Source: Davidsoniella eucalypti (taxonomy: Eukaryota > Ascomycota > Sordariomycetes > Microascales > Ceratocystidaceae). Taken from it: DNA of 64,000 nucleotides. The number at the start of each line of letters is the position of its first letter. The first letter of the stretch is position 1. A program made the translations under genes and the position numbers. Under the pieces are notes generated by a model. It was not told the origin of the DNA. It ran no database searches and saw only the letters and a list, made by a program, of their open reading frames with translations. The DNA lies in NCBI GenBank assembly GCA_004009845.1, contig RMBW01000004.1, positions 682,001-746,000 on the forward strand. The letters are read 5' to 3'. Positions 11,392 to 23,530 of the stretch are shown piece after piece.

Positions 11392-13640
11392 GGCCCGTAG
11401 GTCAGGCTGGCCTTGTTTAGGGCCACAGCTATCCATGCGGCTGGCGTACGAGTGACACCCATCCGAAGATGCAAGGCGGATGGCAGACTTCTCTCGAATT
11501 TCATCGAGGATGAGGTCCGCTGGCATGATACCTACCTCCGGAGGAGTGCAGGTATGGGTGTAGTTCGGTACACCGGCAGGAAGGATCGAGCAATATTTTT
11601 CAGTGCTCTGTTGACTGCGTTCACTAGGGAGCCCGAGCAGCTAGAGTGGATCCGGTTGCCTATGGAAATAGTCTTTTCACGGTACCAGACCTCGGCAGCA
11701 TACAGGAGAACTGGGAGCGCTGCCTCAAGTGAGGCTGACCTTAGTTGGACACCCTCGGACAGTATTACCCAAACTGCGCACGTGTGCCTCGACTGCGGAC
11801 ACTTTGGGAGGCTTTGGACGTCCAGTGTTGAACGTGTGTCTTGAATCGCAACTTAGTGTCTAGGTATACTCTTAGCCACCTCGTGGACTCGTTAGCAGCG
11901 TGTGCAACCTCATCAATTTCTATGTTAGGGGATTCTTGCCTTGTTCTGTGGAAGTGCTGGAACTCTGTCTTACCATCAGTAAGGGAGAGGCCGCTGTCAC
12001 GGCACCACTCTTTGGCTTGGGTGACGCGAGTAGCAGCCAGGCGAGAGGATTCCGTCAAAGTGTTGGCGGAACAGAGGAAAGCAACATCGTCCACGTACCC
12101 AAAACTGGACGGCATCACGTTAAGAAGTGGCTCCAAGAAGAGGAGGAAGAGAATAGGAGATGTGGGGGACCCGTGTGGGAGTCCATGTGGGATCGACTGA
12201 AAGCCACCGATATGCTCCCCGAGCCGGAAGCGAGCAAATCTACGGGAGGCGAAGGATGCAACCCATCGGACCACATACTCCGGCCATCCTTGTTCAGTGA
12301 GTTGGACTGCCAGGCGTCCAGGCTGAACACTATCAAAGGCACCTTCCACACCGATTGTGGCCATGGTGCAGACCTTCATCATGGTCTAGGAGTCACGGAC
12401 ATCATGAACCAAACATTCCACTAGGTCGGTGGCAGCTCGCCCAGGCAGAGCCCCAAAGTGTTCGGGAGCAGTGACCTTAGCCTTAATTGTCCAGAAGGCG
12501 AGTCGTCTAGCGACCAGTCTTTCCACTCCTTTGCCAATAGTGGGTAGGAGGTAAATAGGTTTCCAATTTGAGGAGTTGGTCAAGTCATCCTTATTGAGCT
12601 TCGGGATGACTATGACTTCCACTTTTCGAAAGGTTTCTGGGTGATGGCCAGGGCCAGACATGAGTTTGTGAGTTTAACTAGCTATGCCCTCCGTGGGCAC
12701 GTTCCATACATGCTTGAGAACAGACGCAGTCAATTGGTCATGTCCAGGGGATGTCGACTTGACATTTATCATGCAGTCCCATACTTCAGCCTCAGGGAGA
12801 GGATGTCGGGGGAGAAAAGCCTGTGGTTCTGTACGGGCCGGAGGGCGGAAACCTTCCGGACGCATGTCAGTACACGGGGCCTTGACTGTGATCAGTCATG
12901 GGTAGGGGAAAACTTGTCGAACTCGCAGTGGTTAACGGAAGATCGCTTGCTACCTCTAAGGTACGTCCAGGGCTCCTGGACAAGAACTACATCAAAGCGG
13001 CCTGTGGAGGCCACCTACAACAACTGATTGTAGGCACTATTCACTCGTCCCACATTTGCCCGAAGCACACGTAGGAGGGGCGTAGCAGCTCGGTGATAGT
13101 TTGAAGGACGTTTATTCATGAGACGGTACTTCATTGCTATCTTATCTCCATCTCGGCGAGGGGAGCGAAAGAGTTCGAGGAACTCACGTTGGCAGTGGGG
13201 GCTCATGGTGAGCTCGAGTCGCCGAGGTGTCGGAAGCAACCTTCTCCTTGCGAAGCTCTTGGAGTTTGGCAGCGTCTGGTGGGACAATGATTCCTTTCGA
13301 GCAAGTTGGCCTTGCTCGGCACTTGTGGTTATTGGTCTCATGTGGGCCGCCGCAGTTGATGCAAATCTTGGGTGAGTTGCAATCACCAGTATCTGCGACT
13401 CGCGCCGGGAGGCTTCTGGCGCCTTGCCTTCCATTGGAAGCTTGGGGGGGGAGTAGTTGTTTATGGTGTTTGATTCGAATGTTTCCATTAAAATCGCGTA
13501 AGGAAAATTGTAAAAATCGCTCGTAACAAAAAATGCGCAGTGTGCTTCGTAGCGGCCACCAAAGCTGCCCCGGAGCACATGAATGCAACCCCCAAAGGGA
13601 GGGGGAGACTTTTTTGGTCAAGATCCCAGCAGCAGACAAA
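11392..13640 (-). mobile_element. 5' half of a Tad1-type LINE (gag-like, endonuclease start, reverse transcriptase), degraded
   Basis: Read on the minus strand: about 13430-13190 is an ORF1/gag part with a zinc knuckle (CINCGGPHETNNHKC); near 13100 ORF2 begins with an endonuclease start (LRVLRANVGRVNSAYNQLL, then FDVVLVQEPWTYL); most of the endonuclease is deleted. Reverse transcriptase follows from about 12865 to 11770 in several frames: KVEVIVIPKLNKDD, SNWKPIYLLPTIGKGVERL, GVEGAFDSVQPGRL, IPHGLPHGSPTSPILF and the FGYVDD catalytic box. The thumb region runs to DLRA at 11392, where the element is cut by the 2.77-kb segment; it resumes at 8621 with LRLNPHLPRRV. Stops and frameshifts throughout mean it is dead. 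This plus 7340-8621 is one LINE copy. Confidence 0.88.
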
Positions 13641-13860
13641 GGGGATCAGACTGGCGCCAGCGCCAACGAGACTCATTCTGGAGAAACCCAGAACCATCAA
13701 ACAGTGCTCAAAATGCTTCACAATGAGAAGCTATGTGCAAGAGCCCAGTTGTGCAAACATTGCGGACAAAAGTGGTGACCCTTGCTGCTCTGTAGCTCAA
13801 AAATGCGTATCAAAGTGCATTATGTGCACACTAAGTCCCAGCCATTTTCATGCTATACTA
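13530..13860 (+). mobile_element. LINE ORF1 (gag) fragment, plus strand
   Basis: A plus-strand frame with many Cys residues (IKQCSKCFTMRSYVQEPSC, then CCSVAQKCVSKCIMC) resembles the multiple zinc knuckles of Tad1-type ORF1, preceded by a basic linker. It sits head-to-head with the minus-strand gag part at 13190-13430, so at least two LINE copies have been juxtaposed. The frame shifts within the knuckle region. No ORF2 follows in this orientation. Confidence 0.55.
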
Positions 13861-15019
13861 CTCAAAGTCTTGCTCACTTAAAGCCATACCAATTCTGTCT
13901 TCATACCGCCGTTGGGACCCCCAGTGGTCTAAGTTTCCCGTTTGCCTTTGGTATGTAGACTCTCTTGTATTCGATCGACATGTTTCCTGAAGTAGGTGGC
14001 TGCATCCTGTCACACAGAATAGCAAGCACTCTACAAGGATCTCCATAACTACTGCCCAAGCCCTTAGACGCACTACCATAAGCATAGTGTGGACTTAGTA
14101 GTTCATGCGAGGTTGGCCAGGCGTATAACCACTACGCCATGGGGAAATCTTTCCACTCCATATACATATGTAAATATACACATCAAGAATTTTTTATTCT
14201 ATTCACAGCGATAGTATTTTACATAGCTCCTGTTATGTGTCTTCAAGGTGATGTAAGAGTTGCAGTTTGACGATCAATGACTTCATAACTAGTCTTCATT
14301 ATACCCTAATGAATTCCCCTTGACCAACAGTTTGTAGGGCCACAGCACGCCCGCAATGTTAGTGCAAGATTCGCACCATGAACTCTATTTCTAGTCTCAA
14401 AGTAGTCAGTCTGTCTCAGTCTTCCAACTTCCTAAAAGGTCCGAAATAGGAGGTTCAGTGTAGTGAATTGTGCTATAAGAGATATCAGGTCTATTCAGTC
14501 AGTGCTTTAATTTCCCCTAACGCCTCAGTCTAAGATCACCCAAGCCATAACAATTCAAAACGAGGCAGTGGGGCAACCTTATAAGAAACACCTATTACTC
14601 TTGACCTTTATAAGTCTAGAAGTTCTTCGAGAACCATTAGGGTTTCTCGACGTCTAACGATCCACTAGGGTCGGATCCACGTGATCCACATAAAACGATA
14701 AATAAATAAATTGATGAATTTGTAGAAATCAATGACCACTTGTTGTGTGGATAGGGTATCGTCTATGGTGATATGAAACGGTCTTCATGAGAAAACCTTT
14801 GACAGACGTTTGCCCTTCCAGCAGAAGAAGAAGTGTAGTGGGCCCTTCTTTTCCCCACAAGAACATGAATCTGTAAAGTTTGCATGGTGTAGGCGAAGGT
14901 GGTAGTCCACAAAGTCTCCGTGATGTGATCGGGTGGCCAGCAGCCGGCCCAGTGTCTTCCTTGGGAGAGACAGTTCAAAGGGGGTCCTGAGGCTTGCTGA
15001 AAGTTCCAGGTCCTTGTAA
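13861..15019. other. Transposon-flanking DNA with a tRNA-like promoter box
   Basis: No protein gene is supportable. On the minus strand near 14150-14112 there is a tRNA-like head including TGGCGTAGTGGTTATACGCC, a good match to a pol III A box. No B box of the form GGTTCGAANCC is visible within the next 80 bases, so a complete tRNA is ruled out; a SINE head or tRNA fragment is possible. Confidence 0.4.
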
Positions 15020-15265
15020 GTTGTCAGGGCAGAGGATGTCCACCATACTCCTCCTGAAGCCGACTCCGAGCAGCTCGTTTGACATGAGCAATGGAGGGAG
15101 GCAAGTTTGGCCGGGGAGGTAAAGTAGCGCCTTCCTTGACCAGAGTATCTGCTATCTCATTGCTAGGTATACCAATGTGTCCAGGGACCCAGATCGGGGT
15201 GACTTGTCCAGCTTTGACATGGTGACACCAACGTCTATCTGGCCAAGTTCGGACTAGAGAGTGGA
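15020..15265 (-). mobile_element. LINE RNase H fragment (C-terminal half)
   Basis: Minus-strand translation contains FHSLVRTWPDRRW, then VTPIWVPGHIGIPSNEIAD and LVKEGATLPP, the classic C-terminal half of LINE RNase H with the PGH.GI..NE.AD motif intact. It begins exactly where the 2.75-kb element 15266-18011 ends, so the element interrupts or replaces part of this LINE. The matching LINE part upstream of the element is at 18012-18252. Confidence 0.8.
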
Positions 15266-16319
15266 AAACTTTGTCACAACTAGGGCAAAGGAAATACAAA
15301 GGTAAAAGGAACTTGGAGCCCCAAAGACAAAAGATTGAACACTGAAAAATGCAAGGTAATAAGTCAACTAAAGTCACATAGCTACCAAAACACTACCAAA
15401 ACAGGCTTCAAACCTTTTCCATTCTTTAACCAGAATTAAAAGATAATTAGTAAATTATATGTAGAGGCACCAGTGCTAGATTACACTCGAAGGACTACAT
15501 ACCAAAAACAACAGATGAGATCTTGTCTAATATCTGCTACAAAAACCTAGCAGTCGATATTTCGTTAATTGTAGTTCAAGTAGATTAAGAGGTAACAAAA
15601 TGGGGTTTTTATGTTTCCAATGAGAATGAAAAGCACGTACTAAAGTCTCTTTTCCAGGAAATGATACAATATTGCTTGATAGTTTTATCTATGGTGTAGT
15701 TGTAAACTGTACAATATTAAGGGAAAAGGGCGTATCATAGCCAACACAATATTTACTTAGTAGTCAATACAGGTAGGAACAAAAAACAATAAAAAAAGCC
15801 AGGTCCATTCATTCTTAGTTCTCTTGTTTTACTTTCCTTCATGGCGAGGAACAGATATGATATCATATACAATCTTAAGATATCCGACATGTGCTGTCGC
15901 TATTTAATGTTATGTGTCACATCTCATTGACATGCGCCCTTTAGGGCTCTCACGTAGTACATGTGGCTATCAGGTCGCATAGTGAACATTGGCCACCATA
16001 GATTTTGTTGATATATGAATTTTCATTAGATGTAGAAGGTAAATGCTAGGATATGGTGCAAGTGGGATAAAGAAAAAAGCTATCCATAGTGAAGAAACCC
16101 TTTTGAGAAGGTATCAGAGGCTGAAAACGCCACTACCTCGTTAGATTAGATGAAGGGATGTTTAGATCTGGCCGTGGGAAACCTCAACTATAAAGCCTAG
16201 TGAGAACTTAGTGTGGCACATGACGGCCTCGTAGTCAAATGATGAGCTCCCCCTTCTGCTTATATGTGACCTAGATAGCACCCTCTAGGGTTTAGCTTGA
16301 TCAAGCCAATGTCAACGAC

Positions 16320-16472
16320 CTAATTAATCTCAGGGTTGGCTTCGGCAGGCACATTGCGGCGACGCCAGCCGGTTGACGCAGGTTTGCCGGTATCGACCGT
16401 CAGCGAAGGACCCTTGATGGCAGAAACCAAAGCCGGAAGAGCCATAATGGCAGCAATGAAAGTAAAACGCAT
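16320..16472 (-). CDS. Small secreted peptide, left copy
   Basis: A 50-residue ORF with a strong signal peptide (MRFTFIAAIMALPALVSA) followed by a short mature part (about IKGPSLTVDTGKPASTGW, then RRRNVPAEANPEIN). A TATA box lies at 16632-16639 on the minus strand, followed by a pyrimidine-rich leader and a good start context (CCGCCATCATG), a normal fungal gene layout. The right copy (34456-34608) differs at Lys/Asn and Ala/Val only. Beyond the stop, the sequence keeps protein-like character in the right copy but is frameshifted here, so the gene may be a truncated relic of a longer secreted protein. No family recognised. Confidence 0.5.
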   Translation of the reverse strand: MRFTFIAAIMALPALVSAIKGPSLTVDTGKPASTGWRRRNVPAEANPEIN

Positions 16473-17401
16473 GATGGCGGTTGGTGGAAGTGATGAAAAG
16501 AGTTGAAGGTGAAGAATGCGGAATGTGCAAGTTAAAGAATGGGATGATGCTGAAGTAATGATAGAAGAGAGGATGATGAAAAGCCTGGTGATGGAAGGAA
16601 AATATAGTTGATATTGGTGTCCATTTGCTACTTTATATACTTGCTCATTGGCCATGATCAGGCTCACCTATCTCAAAATTAATAGAACTTATAGCTCAAA
16701 ACCAGCGGTAAGCATCTGGACAAGGCGATCTTGAATTGTGAGCGAATTGTGAGCCCTGCTTTGATCACACATCGTCAGGCCTTGACTCTAATCAAGACAT
16801 GATACTCTGTATAACATGATAAAGCGACTCACATATAACAAATGAACCTGGACACAGACAATTTTAGTTGCATTTATTCCTTCTTCCGCTTCATTGGCTT
16901 GTCCGCATCCATTCTCGACACCTTCACCGAGTTTTCCTTGTCTCGGCCAATGAAATACTTTGGAGGCCGAGGTTTCAATGCCAAGCTTGGACTATAACAC
17001 TATAAGTGACCGTTTTTGGCAGGTCTGTTTTTTCAGGTTTTCTAGAACTACTTGGTCCTCCATTTGAGAGCTCAGGGCATAATGATCAAGTGCCTAAACA
17101 ACAATGATATTTCACCATTGACTACCTATATATTTTATCCTACTAATTACATGAGGCCACATCATATAATGAAGCATAGAAAATCAACTACGTGTGTACT
17201 TAATATGCTCTAGAAAAAAAACCCGATATGATAAGAGAGAAAAGAATAAAGAATTCCACAGCTTCCATATTCAAAAATACAGACAAGGGTTCCTCTAGGT
17301 CAATAATGTCAAGTACAGTATAGTATTTAGCTACCTTGTTGTCTCCATCTTTACAGTGTCTGCTTGGACCTCAACGTTGTTTGTTATACTTGCTTGTATT
17401 T

Positions 17402-17605
17402 TTAGTAAAACAGCCAGCCGCTAATGCCGACGGTGAAGGTTGATACCTTATCTAACTGAAAAGCTATGGCCATATATACTATATGTAATACACAAATAAC
17501 AATGATTAATCCAATGCTGGTCACACTAGAAGCCTCAAGTTTGTCTAGAGTTTGCTGGGCCCGGGGCCGAAAGTACATCCTACCCTCCATGAATCTCCTG
17601 AGGCT
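17402..17605 (-). other. ORF with membrane segment inside the repeated element, left copy
   Basis: The frame reads YKRYSLRRFMEGRMYF, then a linker, SIGLIIVICVLHIVYMAIAF and a short tail ending SGWLFY. The same frame is open in the right copy (33238-33471), which carries an in-frame length difference of three residues (extra Ala-Ala-Arg) beside the PRAQQTL motif. Preservation of frame despite the indel suggests past coding function, perhaps one exon of a membrane protein. No ATG with good context is visible at the 5' side in either copy. Unknown function. Confidence 0.35.
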
Positions 17606-18011
17606 GTATCTTTTATAGTTCAAACAAGGACGCAATTTAATTAAAAAAAATGAAAATTTCGCCAATGGTAGCACGATGAGATGACGCTCCGTTCATACTT
17701 ATGATAAACAGAATGAGTACGTGTACACTATTATTTTGTAACATAAAGTTTTTTTATTTTATACCGTGGTCAAATTTGCAGGCCTGTATGAAAAACCCGC
17801 AGTGTTTTTTTCTTTTTCTTGAATTCATTAATCTTATGGTGCTATAGAGCTATGAAGATGTTGCGGTTCTTTGATCGCCGTATTACTTTTCATGGCTTCT
17901 TCTTTGTGATTGCATGGTGATACACCTTACTGCTTAACAAATGAATATGTACTTAAATAAACTTCTCCTATGGCACATATGAAATCCAACATTGATACAA
18001 AATTCAGTCCA

Positions 18012-18252
18012 TGAACTCGGCTTCTAGTCTTGATATCATTAGTCTGTCTCGATCTACCAACTTGTGTAGGCGCTCTTCTTTCATAGACACACCCACAAGA
18101 AACAATCATCGATCCTCATGACTTCAGACTAATTGACTGAATATACAAACTGTCAAAGGATGGGATGTAGAGTATCGTAGTCCTTTTGCCCAGGGTATAT
18201 CCATCTTCATCTTTCCATCAGGTTTCTTTTGATTGGTTATGTACAGTCTGAA
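18012..18252 (-). mobile_element. LINE fragment adjoining the left repeated element
   Basis: This 240-bp stretch recurs at 36250-36490 (same orientation) and in part at 32754-32902 (opposite orientation). At 36250 it runs without interruption into a LINE RNase H coding region, which identifies it as LINE sequence just upstream of RNase H. Here it stops at GAGTTCA, where the 2.75-kb element begins. Confidence 0.65.
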
Positions 18253-18399
18253 CAACACATCCTCATGGACCATTTTGAAATCTTATAAAGGGTCCTGACA
18301 TTGACACAATATTATCATTTCATGACATCAACTCACAACCTCCAACACAAATAAATAATCATAAGCCTGTGTATTTATAAATACAAAGTAGCAAGCTGT

Positions 18400-18640
18400 T
18401 CAATTTTCAACTTCATACCAAACCCAAAATGCAAAATCCTGTAGATCTGGGATATCAAGAGCTATGTCTGCTTCATTAGGACCAGCATTTCTAAAGAAGA
18501 GCAGCTCAAACTTCAATACTAATTCGCCACTAGTAGAACGTGTTGCGGTATTGTGCCAAATACAGCTCCTCGTAGTATCTCTGGTTTTGGTGTATCCGCA
18601 AGCCTTGTGGTCGTGACAACGTTGGCCATGATGGCTGGAT
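18400..18640 (-). pseudogene. Decayed copy of the fungus-specific family of 9335-10282
   Basis: Minus-strand translation gives SGELVLKFELLFFRNAGPNE, then ADIALDIPDLQDFAFWVW, close to LVLKFKLLFLREIGAGESDI and VVDIPELQNFAS of the complete gene. Farther upstream, TTTRLADTPKPEILRGAVFG in another frame corresponds to the ATATRASGK..SITRGSV part, so a frameshift separates them. The N-terminal two thirds are missing. This shows the family had more than one member in this block. Confidence 0.75.
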
Positions 18641-20289
18641 TAATCTAGAGGTAGATTCCATTGTTTTTTTCTTTTTTTTCTTGATGGTATCTTCCCCGTG
18701 CATTATATATCCTCTATTTGCTTTATGTCTTTGACACTCATCTTGACATGCCATTAAAGACAGGACAATAGTACTATTAGCATCTTTTTTTTTTTTTTTT
18801 TTTTGCTTGTGAGGGTTTTTTAGTCAATCTACATAGTATATACTATAATCATAGCATCAAATCTTAAAGTGTGTTTTGTTTGTACGCAATCGTGAGTTCT
18901 TTGTTTTATCTTGATTTATCGCTCCAACTTTATCCCGATTGTAGGGCTACATACCCTAGTCAATGGGAGCTCTGTGATTGTATCATATTTAGACTTGGGT
19001 TTGTTTGTCTCGTAATTATATATTGTATTTCTATAGATCTTCGAATTCCACCTGGATCTTAGCCAAAAGCTTTTCCCCTTGAACGAGATTATCTTCTGTA
19101 ACCCTAAACGAACGACCGTAGAAATCACGGTTTTAGAGCTATTTGTCCTTGTATGGTAAATGAACACGGGCGGACCAACAAAAAACACGGGAAACAAACA
19201 ATTCAAGTGTTGATACAAATGAAGCTATCGCGGGTTTAATTTATCGATAGAAGGCTCTAAGCCGACCTGTCTTTAGGTTGCATTGGCGGATTTTTAACGG
19301 AGCTGAGTGAAGTCGGATAGAGAAAGAGCGCTAGAATAGGCAATGCATTATATGACACTGATCTCCTCTTCGTCTACTATGTTTCTCTCGAGAATGGATT
19401 CAGAGAAGGTTCTGACGGAGTTGAGAGGTACCTTTCTACCATTAGATTATCATACGGAGTTTGCGGAAATGTCTAGATACATAAACTATAGTACAAAAAT
19501 TGCTTCATTGTCGTTGAGCTCACATGGTTTGTGACTCGATTTATCACAGCGGCAGCCCAGGATATGCCCAGTATGTTTTACAGTAGGAAAACCCCCTCAA
19601 GAGTATCGAGAGTGCAGAAATATGCCATAAGATTCAGCCAGGTGGCTCATTCAAGCTGAGTTGAGGCGATGTGTGTGGGTAACATGTAAGAAGTTAGCTG
19701 CATGAATGTACTCTTGGCGGACCAATCACATCAAGAATGGGTTCTTTTGCTATCTTCCATTGGTGATTGTTGATGAAAGTATGATAAATTTCTGTGATTA
19801 AGACTTGCTTAGGCTCAGCAGTTAAAAAAAAGGCTGGATACTGGATAAATCATGTGGCTAGGGGATCATACCGTAAAGACCAACTTTGTACTATCGTGAC
19901 GGTTGTAAAGATAACTCTTGTGTGACAAAAAATTCCAAGTATTCATCGTGTAAGCGAGCTTTAATTTGACGTTGATGGGTGTTTCTCCCTCAAAAATATA
20001 ATATTGAGAAAGTCCCAAAGATGTCACAATGCTTGCTTAGATCTATCTCTATTAATAAACAATCCAGTAATATTAATTCAAGCTGTCAAGGTGGCATCAG
20101 TACTCCGCATCTTTTATGTTTTATGAGACGCACAAAGTGCGGAATCCATTACTATGATATCCGTTATCCGATATTCTATGAAATTTGGTATGGCTCGTGA
20201 TTCTACTATCAGACCCGAAGATAGGGTACTGAGAACAGTTCAATGCCACGGTAGATGAAACATAAAGACATGTTCTTGGGCAGAAACAC
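18641..20289. other. AT-rich DNA without supportable genes
   Basis: Low-complexity tracts (for example a poly(T) run near 18786-18805) and short open frames only. I recognise no protein family, RNA gene or transposon end here. Confidence 0.35.
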
Positions 20290-20855
20290 CAAGGTGTGCT
20301 TATAGAGTTGATAGCTTGGTACTTCTAAAGTTGCTCAGTGAAGTCAATATCTCAAAGCCCTATATATCGACAGGCTTTCTTGGTAGAGTTTGTTTCAACA
20401 TCAGTCTGGACTGTCATGAACATAATTCAAGCGTTTTAGAACTGGGTTAAATTACTACAAAGGTGTGATTTTGAGTAGAAGAGCGAACGGCCAGTTACAG
20501 AGTCGATAGAGGTGGCATTGCCATAGTCCCTTAATGAAGCCGATATTCCAATGTCCTATATATCACAGCATTTTTTTGGCATGGGTTTATCTTGTTTATC
20601 ATTGACTTTAAGGACACGTTGTTGAGTAGGAGAACAAAGAGCTAGTTGCATATTTGGTGTTTTTGGCATTGTCGTGGTCCCTAGATGAAGCCAATGTTTT
20701 AAAGTCCTTTAAATAACGAGTTTGTCTTGGCAGAGACAATAAGGGGCTAGTTGTAGAGTTAATAAAGTTGACATTGTTTTCGTTCTTGAATCAAGACATT
20801 ACTCCCAAGTCCTTGGCATCGTGAGCTTTTCTTGGAAGGGTCTTGTAACTTCTAG
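20290..20855. repeat. Four decayed tandem repeats of about 110-170 bp
   Basis: Blocks near 20290-20400, 20460-20600, 20617-20735 and 20740-20855 share an ordered set of phrases: a TAGTTG(T/C)AGAGT-like start, a TTGGCATTGTC.TAGTCCC centre, GAAGCCAATAT, AAAGTCCTATATAT and CTTTTCTTGGCAGAG. They have diverged by many substitutions and small indels. All frames contain stops, so if these were once protein repeats the coding has been lost. Confidence 0.55.
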
Positions 20856-23500
20856 TTGTGGACTTTGATCGTGATCGGTTCGTTATGCTTGAAAGTCTAT
20901 TATTTTTGCTAATAGCGTAACGCCAAGCCTTTACTAATGCTTTTGTGTCACATTTCTTATATTTGATACTACATCTCGTCTTATATCCCATAGATATCTC
21001 TCGATTCATACCACCAACACCTATTGAATATGACCATGTTTGAGGGAGATTCGACAAAGTTTACTGATCTTGCGAGATATTTCTCGGCAGGAAGATTTGT
21101 CACAATATTAGACTCTACGGGTGAGCGGTGGCAAAAGAGCATATGACACCATGTCTTTGGTTAGATTCGACACCCGTTTGTCACTGGGGTCGGGAAAGTG
21201 TTAGTCCCCGTGGCGAAGACCTCAATGTGAGATGAGATGGTACGAAGGGTGCCAATTCATAGTTTTAGACTGATCTTTAAGTTTAGATCCCATACGTAAG
21301 GGGGGCGGAAAAGGCAGCGGTGGTAATTACTACTGCCGGGCTCTGAAGTGATCTACTATGAAGTTCACGCAGAGAGCCTTCGAATACTCTCTGTATAAAA
21401 AATAGGAATTGTTGTTGGGAACGCAGCTTTGGTATCTTGTCAATCATAGCACATTTCGTAGTATGTATGATGTAGATAGCAAAAAAATACCCTATCAAGC
21501 CTAACCTTCAATAGTGAACAGCTCATACAAGAATAAACGTAAGTGATTTAACTAAATAATTAAATAGTTATTGTGATGTGGATGAGTTCCATCATTTTCG
21601 ATGGGCTGTGCAAGATCGATGAGATCTAGATCCGGATGTGAAATATGGCCATTAAGCAGCGAGGTAGCGGTCTGGTGTCTCCTGCAGGCTAGAACTGAAA
21701 ACGGACCTGCGCTATAGGTATAATAGAGTAAAGAACAATTGACGATCAAGTTCCATGAGCATGGCACGGCCTTGAAATTGATTGAAGGTATGCCGTGTTG
21801 CGACTCTAATGATGCGCAATAATTAACCCAAGAATACCAAGCTCATTACGAAGGGCTCTAGAGATTTACACTGGTCCAGTTCCATAGAAGATCCGAATGT
21901 GGATGGCATAAAAGGAGCAAATATGTTTTTCCAGCCAATTGATCAGTATGTTGTTGGAGTACTCGGTTAATTTTAGTGCACTTCCAGTGTAAGTCAGTGT
22001 AAGTAGAAGGTGTATTTTCCGGTAATTGTTGAGAACATGGTGGCATAAAGGTATCAATTAATATTTTCCAGACTCTACAAGGTACCTTAAGGGCCAAATT
22101 TGGGGTGGAGGTACATAAAGTTAGTGGGGCAATGTGAAAGAGTACATTGTTTTTCCTAATTGGGAATCACTGCCAAGAAATTTAGAAACGCTAAAATGTT
22201 GGGGGCAAAGTGCAGCACGATATGGCGATATGGCGATATGGCTATTGCAATTTGAGTGAGTTGTCTTGTCGGGAGAGCCAAATAAAAAAGGCAGTGATGG
22301 GAAGCGGATAGACAGCAGTTTGTGCTGCTGTATTTGGGTTGCGGTCGCGTCTATGTCAGGCAAACAGGCGCTGAAATCATCAAGCGAGACTCGATGACAC
22401 CCTGCCAAGCTTTATTTAGCGGAACACCTAGAGACAATTCTTGACATGTTGTGCGACGTCTTGGCATTTCTTGGCATTGCAACATAGCGACAACAAGCAA
22501 CTTTATATGACTTCACGCCGTATCGTGCCCAGCATCTCACGACCGTATATCGCGAATTATACAGCGAATTATACAGCGAATTTGGCACAGCGTCTCTGGG
22601 AAAATAGCCCTACACTGTGGCAAGAACCAGAGCAGTATAATTTTGGAATTCCAGCAGCTGCGCTAAAGACTGCACACTCAGTTATCGTTATCGGGTCTGG
22701 ATTTCACACTAGATAGGAGCCTGGCTCTCGTCTGCATTCGGCGATGCTGGTTTTAGAATATAAAAAAGAGATATAACCGATATAATATATCACATATAAT
22801 ATATCTGATATAATATATCCGCTCATTATCTCGTAGACACCTAAAGCTAGCGCGAAAAGGACTGGGGTCTAAGCCGCACTGAAGATGGCCGGATTGGGCA
22901 CTGCTACTGAGTTACTGGCTTCTCACCCCCCGTAGTTGAATTGAACAAGGCGGATAGTACTATATGGCAGCGTATCTACGTAGTTACCCTCAGAAAGAGA
23001 CTGACTCGCAGTGTAGAAGCACATAATGCTATGTATGATCGATATTGATATGTATCCTGATGTGCTATATCATATAGACACTCGAGATGAGCATTGGAAA
23101 GGTCATGGTCTTCGGTAGTTACTGCTGCTGCTCTAAAACCCACCCAGTAGAGACACTGGCTAGTTCTCAAAACAGCAGTCCTGGTAGAGTGCTGCTGATG
23201 TCTGTTGTGGCTTCCAAATACAGCGTCACTCCTACGCCAGTACTGTTCTGAGCAAACAAACCACGGGAAAACCATCCACTAGTCCACAACAGCACTTCAA
23301 GATTATCCATATCCACTAGCCTCAACTTTATCTAGTTATCCACGCCGTCTAGCCTGAACAGCGTCAAGGCAACGTTGCCATTCGGCGTTTGTCTATCAGT
23401 TCAACATGTATCTATTAGTGTGTATGAATATCCTACAACTCGCCGCTCTCTAAGCCCCTCCGTTTCCGGCCTTTGCGGCATCAGCTGCCATTGCTTCAAT
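20856..23500. other. AT-rich DNA without supportable genes
   Basis: Only short, domain-free open frames are seen. Notable small structures are a triplicated AGCGAATT.ATAC-type motif around 22550-22585 and a set of near-palindromic GATATAATATATC units at about 22777-22822. Confidence 0.35.
22777..22822. repeat. Short near-palindromic AT repeats
   Basis: Three copies of an ATATAATATATC-type unit follow one another with short spacers. The sequence could extrude as a hairpin or simply be a decayed microsatellite. No gene abuts it closely. Confidence 0.45.
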
Positions 23501-23530
23501 TTCCACTGACTTTAGCGTTCTTTAGAGACG

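Larger units (their letters stand above)
15266..18011 (-). repeat. 2.75-kb repeated element, left copy (inverted relative to 32903-35674)
   Basis: This stretch, read on the minus strand, matches the plus strand of 32903-35674 along its length at high identity; in the 160 bases I compared most closely only a handful of positions differ. Both copies start after GAGTTCA of a LINE fragment and end with GACAAAGTTT. Internal landmarks shared by both: an ORF with a membrane segment (17402-17605 here), a Lys-rich ORF end (PPKYFIGRDKENSVKV) and the small signal-peptide ORF at 16320-16472. No transposase, integrase catalytic core or terminal inverted repeats were recognised, so its transposition class is unknown. 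Confidence 0.85.

Noticed and set aside
22441..22716. 91-codon plus-strand frame at 22.4 kb
   Set aside because: It contains a short tandem repeat and has no promoter, splice sites or recognisable family; it is likely chance in AT-rich DNA.
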